Position numbers and translations under genes: made by a program. Under the pieces are notes generated by a model, which worked only from the letters and a program-made list of their open reading frames with translations, searched no databases and was not told the origin of the DNA. This document shows positions 24,821 through 33,885 of a stretch of DNA of 64,000 bases, one piece after another (within the stretch, counting starts at the first letter, position 1; each line of letters starts with the position of its first letter). The DNA is from Brevundimonas fontaquae. Lineage in GTDB: Bacteria; Pseudomonadota; Alphaproteobacteria; Caulobacterales; Caulobacteraceae. The stretch lies in NCBI RefSeq assembly GCF_017086445.1, contig NZ_CP070968.1, positions 868,001 to 932,000 of the forward strand, written 5' to 3'.

Positions 24821-27691
24821 GTGAGCGCTGCAGCGCCGTGGAGCGTTAAGGGAATCGATCCCAAAGCACGCGAGGTCGCCAAGGATCTGGCGCGCCGGTC
24901 CGGCATGACGCTGGGCGAATGGCTCAACTCCATGATCATGGAAGACGAGGAGGAGGGTTACGCCACCCTGCCGCGTCGCTCTCAGGCCGCTGAATACGAA
25001 CGCCGCAACCGCAGCCGCCGTCTGGACGACGCCTATGAGGTCGAAGACAGCCAGCAGCGAATCGGCGCCTCCATCGATGTGATCGCCGCGCGGCTGGAAG
25101 CCGCCGAACGCCGCTCGACCGTCGCCATTCAGGGCGTGGACCAGGCCGTCGCGGGGCTGATGCGCCGGCTGGACGGTCAGGAGGCCGAGGCCCAGGGCGC
25201 CGCCCGCCGCATCGACGACATCGCCGAGGAGCTGCGCGAAGGGCATCGCCGCCTGCGCGCCTTCGAACGCGACACCGGCCCGTCGACCCAGGAAGCCTTC
25301 GGCAAGATCGAGACCTCGCTGGGCGCGCTGACCGGGCGCCTGTACGACATCGAGGAACGCCAGCGTCTGGGCGTCAGCGATCTGCGCGAGCGGATGGAGG
25401 CGGTCGAGAAGGCCGCCGGCCCCGGCGTCGGCACGGAAATGCTGGCCCAGGTCAGCGCGCGTCTGGACGAGGCCCAGAACCGCACGACCGAAGCCCTGAA
25501 GACGCTGGAACGCTCGTTCGCCGCGCTGGACCAGCGGATGCGGACGGCCGAAAGCCGCGTCGAGCCGGAAGGCGCGCGCGACCTGGCCCGTTTCGAGAAA
25601 CTGGCTGAAAGCCTGTCGCGTCAGATCGACAACAATCGCGCCGAGATGATGCAGCGCTTGGACGCCGCCGAAACGGGCGCGCGCATCGACCGCATCGAAC
25701 GCGCCGTCCAGGCCGTCGGCGATCAGCTGAAGGCGTCCGAAGAGAAGGGCGCCATCGGCCTCGAGGCCATGGGCCGCGAGGTCCTGCGCATCGCCCGCAA
25801 CCTGAATGCGCGGGTCAAGAAGGTCGAGATGGACAACGACGGTCGCACCGACGCCGTCGCCCGCGCCGCCGCCGACGTCGTCGGCCAGACCATCGAAACC
25901 GAGGTCGCCCGCCGCGCCGCGCGTCTGGACCAGGAGTTCGCCCGCCACGTCGACCGCGTCGACCAACGCCTGACCGCCAGCGACGATCGCCACGCCATCG
26001 CGCTGGAGAAGCTTGGCGGCGAGATCACCCGCATCTCGGACCAACTCAGCGATCGCATCGCCCAATCCGAGCGCCGCTCGCAGCAGGCGCTGGAAGACAT
26101 CGGCCGGCGCTTGTCGGAAAGCTCGGACAAGATCGAGCAGCGCTACGATCGCGCCTCCGGCGAACTGGCCGAGCGGATGCGTCTGAGCGAGGAACGCACC
26201 GCCCGTCTGCTGGCCGAGGCGCGCGAAAGCATCGACGCCCGCGCGCCCACGCCCGTGCGCGACAAGCCGCTGGACAATGAGTCCGCGTGGACCCCGGCGC
26301 GCCAGATTTTGGAACGCGCCGCCTCAGCGACGATACAGGCGCCGATCCAGTCTGCATCCATCGAAGGCGACTGGCGCGCCGCAGCCTTCCCCGATGAGAC
26401 CTTCACCGACCAGGACGCCTGGTCCAGCGATCCGGTGACGCCCGAAGTCGCGACCGCTACACCCTTCCCGTCGGCGCCTGTCGTCCAGACCGAGGCCGAG
26501 CCCGTCGAGGCCCTGGCCGACGACTTGCCGATGCGTCAGGTCGATCCCGATGGCGTCGAACCCATCATCCAGCCGTTCAGCGGTTTCGGCGGCGCCGACG
26601 TCGAGGATGCGCTGGAAGCGACGTCGCCGGGTTTCTCGACCGCACCGGCCGAAAAGCGTGACGCCGCCGTCCTGGACGCGGACGACGACGATTTCGGCGG
26701 CGAAACCGAGTTCGTGGATCCGCGCCGGCTGCGCTCCAGCATGGAAGCGGCCGCCGCCGCCGGCCGCGCCGCTTCGACCCGCAGCACCATCGATGCCGCT
26801 CGTGCCGCGATCACCGCGCCGGCCGAGCCGGAACCCGCGCCCCGGTCGGGCTTCGGCCTGAAGCGCGGCGGCAAGTCCAAGCTGCAGGAACGGCTGGACC
26901 GGCAGGCGTCCAAGGACGGATCGACGGTCAAAAAGACCTTTCTGGCTTCGGTCACGGCGGTCGCCCTGACCGGGGGCGTCTATGGCTATCTGTCTCTGAC
27001 CGACGGCGGTGCACCGGACTTCGAGATGCCCAGCTTCGGCGGCGGTTCGACGACCAACGGTGCCGTGCCTCTGGCGGCGTCGGCGGTGACGCCGACCGGC
27101 CCGAAAGCGACCTTCGACATCGGCGGCCCCGGCGCGGCGGATTATGAGGCGGCGATCGGCAAGCTGGAGGCCGGCGACAACTCGGGCCTGGACGGCATGA
27201 AGCGCGCGGCCAACCTGGGTTACGCCCCCGCCCAGACCTATCTGGGTCAGCTGTATCTGGACGGCGCCAATGGCGTGCCCGCCGACCCGGCTCAAAGCCG
27301 TCAGTGGGGCCGTCGCGCGGCCGAGGGCGGCGATCCGCGCGGGATGCATCTGTATGGGATGCAGCTCTATGAAGGCGACGGCGGCGCGACCAATCAGGCC
27401 GAGGCCCTGACCTGGCTGCTGAACGCGGCCGAGCGCGGCCTGCCGGACAGCCAGTACAATGTCGCGCGCATCTATGAGACCGGCGCCGACGGCGTGGCCA
27501 AGAATCCGACCGAAGCGCTGAAATGGTACATGATCGCCGCGCGCGGCGGGGATGCGGAGGCCCAGGCCGCCGTGACGCGCCTGCGTCCGACGGCCAGCGC
27601 CACGGCCCAGCGCGCGGCCCGCACCGCCGCCGACGCCTTCGTGGCCCAGTCGCAGGGTCAGTCGCAGGCCCAAGACCAGGCGACAGGCTAG
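24821..27691 (+). CDS. podJ: polar organelle development protein PodJ
   Basis: Polar scaffold that in Caulobacter recruits pilus components (CpaE, CpaC) and the histidine kinase PleC. The 956-residue protein opens with the PodJ start PWSVKGIDPKAREVAKDLAR and continues as a long charged coiled coil (about 60-480) and an acidic, disordered linker. One membrane segment lies at about 703-727 (FLASVTAVALTGGVYGYLSL), followed by a periplasmic part with Sel1 repeats (about 786-926). It ends in a Gln/Ala-rich tail, and I see no C-terminal peptidoglycan-binding domain, unlike C. crescentus PodJ. The GTG at 24821 is preceded by GGGAGA. The upstream region has CtrA-, DnaA- and GANTC-like sites. Confidence 0.85.
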   Translation: MSAAAPWSVKGIDPKAREVAKDLARRSGMTLGEWLNSMIMEDEEEGYATLPRRSQAAEYERRNRSRRLDDAYEVEDSQQRIGASIDVIAARLEAAERRSTVAIQGVDQAVAGLMRRLDGQEAEAQGAARRIDDIAEELREGHRRLRAFERDTGPSTQEAFGKIETSLGALTGRLYDIEERQRLGVSDLRERMEAVEKAAGPGVGTEMLAQVSARLDEAQNRTTEALKTLERSFAALDQRMRTAESRVEPEGARDLARFEKLAESLSRQIDNNRAEMMQRLDAAETGARIDRIERAVQAVGDQLKASEEKGAIGLEAMGREVLRIARNLNARVKKVEMDNDGRTDAVARAAADVVGQTIETEVARRAARLDQEFARHVDRVDQRLTASDDRHAIALEKLGGEITRISDQLSDRIAQSERRSQQALEDIGRRLSESSDKIEQRYDRASGELAERMRLSEERTARLLAEARESIDARAPTPVRDKPLDNESAWTPARQILERAASATIQAPIQSASIEGDWRAAAFPDETFTDQDAWSSDPVTPEVATATPFPSAPVVQTEAEPVEALADDLPMRQVDPDGVEPIIQPFSGFGGADVEDALEATSPGFSTAPAEKRDAAVLDADDDDFGGETEFVDPRRLRSSMEAAAAAGRAASTRSTIDAARAAITAPAEPEPAPRSGFGLKRGGKSKLQERLDRQASKDGSTVKKTFLASVTAVALTGGVYGYLSLTDGGAPDFEMPSFGGGSTTNGAVPLAASAVTPTGPKATFDIGGPGAADYEAAIGKLEAGDNSGLDGMKRAANLGYAPAQTYLGQLYLDGANGVPADPAQSRQWGRRAAEGGDPRGMHLYGMQLYEGDGGATNQAEALTWLLNAAERGLPDSQYNVARIYETGADGVAKNPTEALKWYMIAARGGDAEAQAAVTRLRPTASATAQRAARTAADAFVAQSQGQSQAQDQATG

Positions 27692-27788
27692 ATTCCCAGG
27701 CGCCGGGCGGCTATCGGTCGCCCGGTCGTCCCCGACCTCGCCCGCCTGACGGCGATTCTTGTGTCCGCTCCAGCCGAAGGCGCGTCCT

Positions 27789-28712
27789 TTGGACATCTAT
27801 CTGCCGATCGCCGAGGTTTCGGTGAACTGGCCGACCCTGGTGATCCTGGGGGCGGTGGTCGGATTCGTGTCCGGCCTGTTCGGCATCGGCGGCGGCTTCC
27901 TGATGGCGCCGATCCTGGTTTTCCTGGGCATCCCACCGACCGTCGCCGTCGCCAGCCAGGCCAGCCACGTGGTTGCCTCCTCGACGTCGGGCGTCATCCG
28001 CTATGCGGGCGCGGGTTCGGTCGATTTCAAGATGGGATCGGTGATGGCGGCCGGGGGCGCGGCCGGCGCCCTGGCGGGGGTCGAGCTGTTTCGCTACTTG
28101 CGCCTGCTGGGCCAGGCCGACCTGGTCGTGGCTCTGTCCTATCTCGTCTTCCTTGGCGCCATCGGCATTCTGATGCTGAACGAGAGCCTGACCGAGATCC
28201 TGCGCCGTCGCCGGGGCCTGCCCGCGCCGCACAAGCAGCGTCGGCGGCCGATGTGGCTGTATGGTCTGCCTCTGAAGATGAAGTTCCCGAAGTCGGGTCT
28301 GTATATCAGCGCCTTGCCGCCGTTCGGCCTGGGCGTCTTCGCAGGCGTCCTGTCGGCCATCATGGGGGTGGGCGGCGGCTTCATCCTGGTGCCGGCCATG
28401 CTCTATATCCTGCGCATGCGGGCGGGCGCAGTGGTGGGCACCAGCCTGTTCCAGATCATCATCACCACCGCCATCACCACCATTCTTCAGGCCGGTCGTA
28501 ACCAGACGGTCGACATCGTCCTGTCCACCATCCTGCTGCTGGGCGGCGTGGTTGGCGCCCAGATCGGCGCCCGCTTCGCCGGGCGGTTCCGCGCCGAGGA
28601 ACTGCGGGCGGCGCTGGGCCTGATCGTTCTGCTGGTCGGGATCCAGATGGGACTGGACCTGTTTGTGCGGCCCAACGACATCTTCATGATCGCGCCGGGG
28701 ATCGCCGACTGA
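27789..28712 (+). CDS. TauE/SafE family membrane transporter
   Basis: A 307-residue integral membrane protein of the TauE/SafE (sulfite/organosulfonate exporter-like) family with about eight segments. Both halves carry the family glycine motif: GFVSGLFGIGGGFLMAPIL near residue 25 and GVLSAIMGVGGGFILVPAML near 187. The start was taken as TTG at 27789 (MDIYLPIAEV); the frame opens earlier at another TTG (27759) without better support. It overlaps by one base with the next gene, and this pairing with a TIGR02186 protein is common in alphaproteobacteria. Substrate unknown. Confidence 0.85.
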   Translation: MDIYLPIAEVSVNWPTLVILGAVVGFVSGLFGIGGGFLMAPILVFLGIPPTVAVASQASHVVASSTSGVIRYAGAGSVDFKMGSVMAAGGAAGALAGVELFRYLRLLGQADLVVALSYLVFLGAIGILMLNESLTEILRRRRGLPAPHKQRRRPMWLYGLPLKMKFPKSGLYISALPPFGLGVFAGVLSAIMGVGGGFILVPAMLYILRMRAGAVVGTSLFQIIITTAITTILQAGRNQTVDIVLSTILLLGGVVGAQIGARFAGRFRAEELRAALGLIVLLVGIQMGLDLFVRPNDIFMIAPGIAD

Positions 28713-29521
28713 TGCAGGCGCTTCCTCCCCCTCCGCCCGCTATTGCGGCCCCGCCGCTCGATCGGTCCGAAGCGACGACGGGCGACCTGCGCGTCGCCGC
28801 CGCCCTGACCGACGCCCAGGTCCGGGTCGACAGCAGTTTCCGGGGCGCGTCCATCGTCCTCTACGGCGCGGTGTTCAATCCGACGCCCGAACCGGCCGAC
28901 GTGGTGGTGGTGGTGCGGGGGCCGGACGCGCCGATCCGCCTGGTCAAGAAGACGCGCACGTCCGGTGTCTGGCTGAACAGCCGGCCCGTGCTGTTCGAAG
29001 GCGCGCCCGGCTTCTACATGACCGCCTCGACGCGTCCGCTCAGCGACATCGCCGACTTCGGTCAGCTGCGCCGGCTCGGCGTCGGCGTCGATCACCTGCG
29101 CATCGACGCGCCCGAGGAAAGCCGCACCGTCACCCGCTACGGCGTGCGCGATGTGGTGGTCAGCCGTCTGGGCGACGACTATCTGGACTGGCGCCGCGCG
29201 GTGATCCGGCTGAAGGAGGCCGCCGCCCTCTATGATACCGATTCCGAGGGGGTCGAGTTCGTGGATCGGGGTCTGTTCCGCGCCGAGGTCAAACTGCCGA
29301 CCGTGGCGCCCACCGGAAAATACTACGCCGAGGTCTGGCTGTTTCAGGACGGCGAGCCGCAGTCGGTGTCGAACCTGACCCTGACGGTCGAGAAGGTCGG
29401 GCTGGAGCGCGACATCTATGAGCTCGCGCACCGTCGGCCGTGGCTGTACGGCGTGCTGTGCGTCGTGCTGGCCGCCCTGACCGGCTATGGCGCCTCGCGC
29501 ATCTTCAGCCGGCGGAGCTGA
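28712..29521 (+). CDS. TIGR02186 family protein
   Basis: A 269-residue membrane-anchored protein of a family described mainly from alphaproteobacteria and usually found next to a TauE/SafE permease, as here. It is largely beta-rich and probably periplasmic (VVVVVRGPDAPIRLVKKTRTSGVWLN near 68-92), with one C-terminal membrane helix (WLYGVLCVVLAALTGYGASR, about 243-262). No clear signal peptide is seen. The ATG overlaps the permease stop. Its 3' end overlaps the convergent gluQ gene by 17 bases. Function unknown; it may assist the permease. Confidence 0.82.
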   Translation: MQALPPPPPAIAAPPLDRSEATTGDLRVAAALTDAQVRVDSSFRGASIVLYGAVFNPTPEPADVVVVVRGPDAPIRLVKKTRTSGVWLNSRPVLFEGAPGFYMTASTRPLSDIADFGQLRRLGVGVDHLRIDAPEESRTVTRYGVRDVVVSRLGDDYLDWRRAVIRLKEAAALYDTDSEGVEFVDRGLFRAEVKLPTVAPTGKYYAEVWLFQDGEPQSVSNLTLTVEKVGLERDIYELAHRRPWLYGVLCVVLAALTGYGASRIFSRRS

Positions 29522-30365
29522 AACCCAGTTCGGCGCGCAGGGCCTCGGCCGTCAATCCGCCGGCCCTCAGCTCGGCCAGGGTGATCGAGCGATCGCGCTT
29601 GGCGTAGCGCCGCCCGTCCGGCCCCGCCAGCAAGGGGTGATGGCGATAGGTCGGCGCCGGCCAGCCCATCAGGGTCTGGATCAGCCGCTGCACATGCGTG
29701 GCCTGAAACAGGTCGTGGCCCCGGATCACATGGGTGATCCCCTGCAAGGCGTCGTCATGCGTCACGGCCAGATGATAGGCGACGCCCGTATCCTTGCGCG
29801 CCAGGACGACATCGCCCGCCGCCTGGGGATCGCCGGTGACGACACCGGTTTCGCCGTTCGGACCCTCGCCTTGCTCGACGAAACTCAGGCCGTTCCAGGC
29901 CGGCTCGCCCAGAGTTTCCCGCGCCCTGTCCAGCGACAGCCGCCAGGCGAAAGCAGCACCCGAGGCCAGAAGGTGCGCCTCCTCGTCCGCTGAATGCGGA
30001 CCGGGCCTCGCCGCCTCCATCGCCCCGTGCGGCGCGTCGCCGATGGCGTTCAGGATGTCCTTGCGCGTGCGGAAACACCGGTAAAGCAGGCCGCGCGCCC
30101 GCAGATTCTCGATCGCGGAGGCGTAGTCACCCAGATGATCGGACTGGCGCCGGACCGGCGTTTCCCAGTCCAGACCCAGCCAGGCCAGGTCCTGTAGAAT
30201 GTCGACCTCATACTCCGGCCGGCATCGCGTCGGATCGATATCCTCGATACGCAGCACGAACCGCCCGCCCGCCGCCTTCGCCGCCGTCCAGGCGGTCAGG
30301 GCCGAAAAGGCATGGCCCTTGTGCAGGCGGCCGGTAGGCGAGGGGGCGAAGCGGGTCGTGAACAT
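29505..30365 (-). CDS. gluQ: glutamyl-Q tRNA(Asp) synthetase
   Basis: Attaches glutamate to the queuosine base of tRNA(Asp), using a truncated glutamyl-tRNA synthetase core without the anticodon-binding domain. The 286-residue protein has the class I signature FAPSPTGRLHKGHAF, the active-site RIEDIDPTRCRPEY and the KMSKS-like YAKRDRS near residue 255. The ATG at 30365 lies 7 bases after AAGGAGC; a GTG one codon earlier is less well spaced. A queG homologue for queuosine synthesis is also in this window (54195-55322), so the cell makes the base this enzyme modifies. Confidence 0.92.
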   Translation of the reverse strand: MFTTRFAPSPTGRLHKGHAFSALTAWTAAKAAGGRFVLRIEDIDPTRCRPEYEVDILQDLAWLGLDWETPVRRQSDHLGDYASAIENLRARGLLYRCFRTRKDILNAIGDAPHGAMEAARPGPHSADEEAHLLASGAAFAWRLSLDRARETLGEPAWNGLSFVEQGEGPNGETGVVTGDPQAAGDVVLARKDTGVAYHLAVTHDDALQGITHVIRGHDLFQATHVQRLIQTLMGWPAPTYRHHPLLAGPDGRRYAKRDRSITLAELRAGGLTAEALRAELGFSSAG

Positions 30366-30446
30366 CACGACGCTCCTTAGCGGTTTGCGGCCCTCAACGG
30401 CGCCCCCGCTCTTTCCGACAAGCGCGACGGGCCGTAAGCATGGCGC

Positions 30447-31097
30447 ATGCCGTTCGCACCCACGCCCGATGACATCGCCGCCGCGCGCCAGGCGCTGGTC
30501 GCCGCCGATCCGGCGCTCGTTCGCGTGGACGCCCAGACGCCGCCGCTGGAATGGCGGTTGAGAGTGGGCGGGTTCGAAGGCTTGTTCCGCATGATCGTGG
30601 AGCAGCAGGTGTCGGTGGCCTCGGCCGCTTCAGTCTGGGCGCGGCTGCGCGACGGCATGGGCGGCATCACGCCCGAGCTGTTGCTGGCGCACGATCTGGA
30701 TCAACTGCGCGGCATGGGCCTGTCGCGACAGAAGGCGACATATGGTCAGGGGATCGCGCGGGCGCAGATCGCGGGCGAGATCGATCTGGAGCATCTGGCC
30801 AACCTGGATGACGAGGCGGCGATCGCCTCCCTGACGGCGCTGAAGGGCGTGGGCCTGTGGACGGCCGAGGCCTATCTGATGATGTGCGAGGGGCGGCTGG
30901 ATGTCTTTCCCGGCGGCGACGTGGCCCTGCAGGAGGCGATCCGCTGGGCGGACGGCGCAGAGGTGCGGCCCGATCAGAAGGGCGCCTATGCCCGCGCCGA
31001 GATCTGGCGGCCCTATCGTGCGGTCGCCACCCACCTGCTGTGGGCCTGGTACACGGGCGTGAAGCGCGGCGAGATCGCGCTGGATGCGCCGGCATGA
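30447..31097 (+). CDS. DNA-3-methyladenine glycosylase II (AlkA family)
   Basis: Base-excision repair glycosylase for alkylated bases. The 216-residue protein is a helix-hairpin-helix/GPD enzyme: MIVEQQVSVASAASVWARL (about 50-68), the hairpin LKGVGLWTAEAYLMM (about 132-146) and the catalytic aspartate in VFPGGDVALQEA (about 152-163). It lacks the N-terminal domain of E. coli AlkA, like other short bacterial forms. It overlaps the following channel gene in an ATGA arrangement. Confidence 0.88.
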   Translation: MPFAPTPDDIAAARQALVAADPALVRVDAQTPPLEWRLRVGGFEGLFRMIVEQQVSVASAASVWARLRDGMGGITPELLLAHDLDQLRGMGLSRQKATYGQGIARAQIAGEIDLEHLANLDDEAAIASLTALKGVGLWTAEAYLMMCEGRLDVFPGGDVALQEAIRWADGAEVRPDQKGAYARAEIWRPYRAVATHLLWAWYTGVKRGEIALDAPA

Positions 31098-31753
31098 CCC
31101 CACTCGATCCCGCTTTGACCGAACCGTTGCGCAATCCGCAGACCGTGCTGACCGCGCTGGATTTCGCCGGCGTGGCGGTTTTCGCCGCCACCGGCGCCCT
31201 GGCCGCCGCGCGCGAGAAGCACGATGTCGTCACCTTCGCCTTCTTCGGCGCCATCACCGGCGTGGGCGGCGGCACGCTGCGCGACCTGCTGCTGGGCCTG
31301 CCCGTTTTTTGGGTGCAGGACTGGCGCTATCTGGCGGTCTGCCTGTTCGCTTCGACGGCCCTGTGGCTGGTGGGGCAGCGCGACTGGCGGTTCCGCGCCC
31401 TGCTGTGGTTGGATGCGGTGGGGCTTGCGGCCTATGGCGTCATGGGGGCGGCCAAGGCCGAGGCGGCCGCCGCGCCGGCCCTGATCTGCATCGTCATGGG
31501 TACGCTGACGGCCTGTTTCGGCGGGGTGGTGCGCGACACCCTGGCGGGTCAGCCGTCGATCCTGCTGCGGCGAGAGATCAACGTCACGGCCGCGATCCTG
31601 GCGGCGACGGTCTATATGGTGCTGCGGGCGCCGGGCGTCGGCGTCTGGCCCGCCGCCATCGTCGCGGCGCTGTCGGGCTTCCTGCTGCGCGCGGCCGCCC
31701 TGCGCTGGGGCTGGACCCTGCCGGGGTTCCCGACCCACGCGCGCCGGGTCTGA
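31094..31753 (+). CDS. trimeric intracellular cation (TRIC) channel family protein
   Basis: A 219-residue inner-membrane protein of the UPF0126/TRIC family, whose prokaryotic members conduct K+ and similar ions. It has the two repeated signatures GVGGGTLRDLLLGLPVFWV (about 55-73) and FGGVVRDTLAGQPSILL (about 141-157) and seven hydrophobic segments. The ATG at 31094 overlaps the stop of the glycosylase gene. There is no evident functional link between the two. Confidence 0.86.
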   Translation: MTPLDPALTEPLRNPQTVLTALDFAGVAVFAATGALAAAREKHDVVTFAFFGAITGVGGGTLRDLLLGLPVFWVQDWRYLAVCLFASTALWLVGQRDWRFRALLWLDAVGLAAYGVMGAAKAEAAAAPALICIVMGTLTACFGGVVRDTLAGQPSILLRREINVTAAILAATVYMVLRAPGVGVWPAAIVAALSGFLLRAAALRWGWTLPGFPTHARRV

Positions 31754-31894
31754 GGCAGGACGTCACGAAAACGCTGCACACTGGTCATGGCGATGAGCGG
31801 GAATCAGGGGTAGGCTGATGTCACAAGACTAGGGAAGGAGACGTGTCCTCACCTCTGTCGCCTCAAAATCCCCCCGTCCGCGCGGGAGGGCCTG

Positions 31895-32455
31895 ATGCAG
31901 GTTCTCCATCGACCGCCCTCCGGTTTTCCCGCGTTGGTGCTGAACGCCGACTTCCGGCCGCTGTCGTACTATCCGCTGTCGCTGTGGCCGTGGGAGGAGG
32001 CGGTCAAGGCGGTCTATCAGGACCGCGTGGACGTGGTGTCCCTGTATGACAAGGTCGTCCGCTCCCCGTCGATGGAGATGCAGCTTCCCAGCGTGATTGC
32101 GCTGCGCAGCTATGTGGATCAGGACCGCAGCCCCGCCTTCACCCGCTTCAACGTCTTTCTGCGCGACGGCTTCGCCTGTCAGTACTGCGGTCATTCGGCT
32201 GAATTGACCTTCGACCACGTCATCCCGCGCTCACAGGGCGGACGCACGACCTGGGACAATATCGTCGCGGCCTGCAGCCCCTGCAATCTGGCCAAGGGCG
32301 GGCGAACGCCGCGCCAGGCCATGATGCCGATCCGCCGCGAACCCTATCGCCCCAACGCCTGGCAGCTTCAGGACGCCGGCCGACGCTTCCCGCCGCACTA
32401 TCTGCACCAGAGCTGGCTGGACTACCTTTATTGGGACATTGAGCTGGAACCCTAG
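31895..32455 (+). CDS. HNH endonuclease family protein
   Basis: A 186-residue protein with a C-terminal HNH motif: CQYCG, FDHVIPRSQGGRTTWDNIVAAC and SPCNLAKG. The zinc cysteines and the catalytic histidine (DHV) are intact. The N-terminus (LVLNADFRPLSYYPLSLWPWEEAVKAV) is that of a short family widespread in alphaproteobacteria as a single chromosomal gene, which suggests a housekeeping rather than a mobile role. Target unknown. Confidence 0.88.
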   Translation: MQVLHRPPSGFPALVLNADFRPLSYYPLSLWPWEEAVKAVYQDRVDVVSLYDKVVRSPSMEMQLPSVIALRSYVDQDRSPAFTRFNVFLRDGFACQYCGHSAELTFDHVIPRSQGGRTTWDNIVAACSPCNLAKGGRTPRQAMMPIRREPYRPNAWQLQDAGRRFPPHYLHQSWLDYLYWDIELEP

Positions 32456-32456
32456 A

Positions 32457-32558
32457 GCGAAATCGGTTGAGTTGGACCCAGTCCGACTCGGCTCAGATTT
32501 CGCTCCTGCGTGAATCTGGAGCCTGATTCACGGCACCGGCGGAATCGCGAAGCGATTC
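32457..32558. repeat. hairpin DNA with five GANTC sites between convergent genes
   Basis: Three consecutive hairpins fill most of the space between the HNH gene (+) and the VanZ-like gene (-). The first has GAGCGAAATC...GATTTCGCTC outer arms with an inner GAGTTGGAC/GTCCGACTC pair. The second is GTGAATC/GATTCAC. The third is GAATCGC-GAA-GCGATTC. GANTC, the CcrM methylation target, occurs at 32485, 32512, 32525, 32542 and 32554. It probably serves as a two-way transcription stop. The methylation cluster is unexplained. Confidence 0.65.
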
Positions 32559-32577
32559 CTCCTCAGCCGATCAGGCT

Positions 32578-33039
32578 CTAGGGGCGCAGGACGGCGACGC
32601 CCGGGCGGCTGGTTTCGACGCGGCGACGGCGCAGGCGGCGATCCAGACGGTCGATCTCGGTCAGGGTCATATCGGGGTAGCGGCGGAAGGCTTGGCGCAA
32701 CTGTTCGATCCGGCCGGGCGCCCAGGCGGCGGCGACGCCGGCCGCGCCCGCCAGGAAATCGATGACGGAGACGCTGCGGCCGGTCAGGGCCTGAAGCAGT
32801 TCCGCCCCGAAGGCGGTGGCGATGACATACAGGGCCAGGTCGTCGCGGCGCTGGTTCGGCGCGATCAGGAACAGGCCGCTTGCCACGCCATAGAAGGCGA
32901 TGACGTGGGCGGCCTTGTCGTTCAGGCCGAAGACTTGCTCCAGGCCCTGAAATGGGCCCAGCATCAGGACCGCCATGCCCAAGGCCGCCAGAGCGAAGCC
33001 GAGACGGGCGGCCATGACGATGCGGCGGGGGGTAAGCAT
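32578..33039 (-). CDS. VanZ-like membrane protein
   Basis: A 153-residue protein with about four membrane segments. The VanZ-type pattern is seen in LNDKAAHVIAFYGVASGLFL and ELLQALTGRSVSVIDFLAGAAGVAAAW, and the C-terminal tail is basic and arginine-rich (LDRRLRRRRVETSRP). VanZ-like proteins have no general assigned function. The ATG is at 33039. Confidence 0.75.
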   Translation of the reverse strand: MLTPRRIVMAARLGFALAALGMAVLMLGPFQGLEQVFGLNDKAAHVIAFYGVASGLFLIAPNQRRDDLALYVIATAFGAELLQALTGRSVSVIDFLAGAAGVAAAWAPGRIEQLRQAFRRYPDMTLTEIDRLDRRLRRRRVETSRPGVAVLRP

Positions 33040-33132
33040 GAGGCGGGTGTCCGTGACCTTGATCCGCCGTCATCCTGCATCGCCCTCCGCCAAGATGCGG
33101 TGAAGCGACGTGCTGAACGCTTTACGAACAGG

Positions 33133-33885
33133 CTATCGCAGGATCGCCCAATCCAGGGCGTGAACCCGGTCGCGTCCCAGGGCGGCGGCCAGCGGCGGGG
33201 CCGCAAACAGGTCGGCGATGGCGGGGTCGAGCACGTTCAGCCCGCCGGTGAAGGCGCCGAAGGCCGGCAGGACGATGCGCGATCCGTCCGTGACGAAGCA
33301 AGGGCGACGCACGCCGCGCCCATAGGCGGCGACCTTGGCGGCGGGGTGAAGGTGGCCCGCGACCTCGCCACGCCGGTCGTCGTCGGCGGTCAGCGCCTCC
33401 GGCTCGTGGGTCAGACGCAGCGCGCCCAAGGCCATATCGCCGACGATCCGGCCGGGCAGGCGGGACGCCGTGTCCGCATCGAGAGCGAGCGCCTCGCTGT
33501 CGTGATTGCCCTCCAGCCACAGCCAGTCGCGCCCCGCCGCCAGCCGATCCAGACGCGCCCGGTCGTCGGCCGCCATACGGGGAATGGCCTTGGTGTCATG
33601 GAAGCTGTCGCCCAGCAGCACGACCATGGCCGGGTTCAGTTCGACGATCTCGGCTTCCAGCCTGTCCAGCGTGGCGCGGCTGTCATAGGGCGGCAGAAGT
33701 TGGCCGCGCACGGCGAAGGCCGAGCCCTTTTCCAAATGTAGGTCCGCGACGATCAGGGCGCTGTGGGCCGGAACCCACATCGCTCCGGAACAGCGCAGCA
33801 CACAGGCCTCGCCCGCGATCCGCACGCTCAGCGAACCGCAAATCTTGCGGGCCGGGGACAGGGTCTGGCGAAGGGCGGCGTTCAT
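33133..33885 (-). CDS. pdeM: ligase-associated DNA damage response endonuclease PdeM
   Basis: Calcineurin-like metallophosphoesterase of the bacterial ligase-associated DNA repair set. The 250-residue protein has all metal motifs: ADLHLEKGS (about 48), VVLLGDSFHD (about 88), LEGNHDSE (about 124) and AGHLHPAAKV (about 176). It overlaps the upstream helicase gene by 4 bases, the usual neighbour. The ATP-dependent ligase and exonuclease that often complete the set are not in the window. Confidence 0.9.
   Translation of the reverse strand: MNAALRQTLSPARKICGSLSVRIAGEACVLRCSGAMWVPAHSALIVADLHLEKGSAFAVRGQLLPPYDSRATLDRLEAEIVELNPAMVVLLGDSFHDTKAIPRMAADDRARLDRLAAGRDWLWLEGNHDSEALALDADTASRLPGRIVGDMALGALRLTHEPEALTADDDRRGEVAGHLHPAAKVAAYGRGVRRPCFVTDGSRIVLPAFGAFTGGLNVLDPAIADLFAAPPLAAALGRDRVHALDWAILR

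Noticed and set aside
26324..27796. Minus-strand open frame opposite the end of podJ
   Set aside because: Antisense to the PodJ Sel1 and linker regions, with no recognisable family motif.
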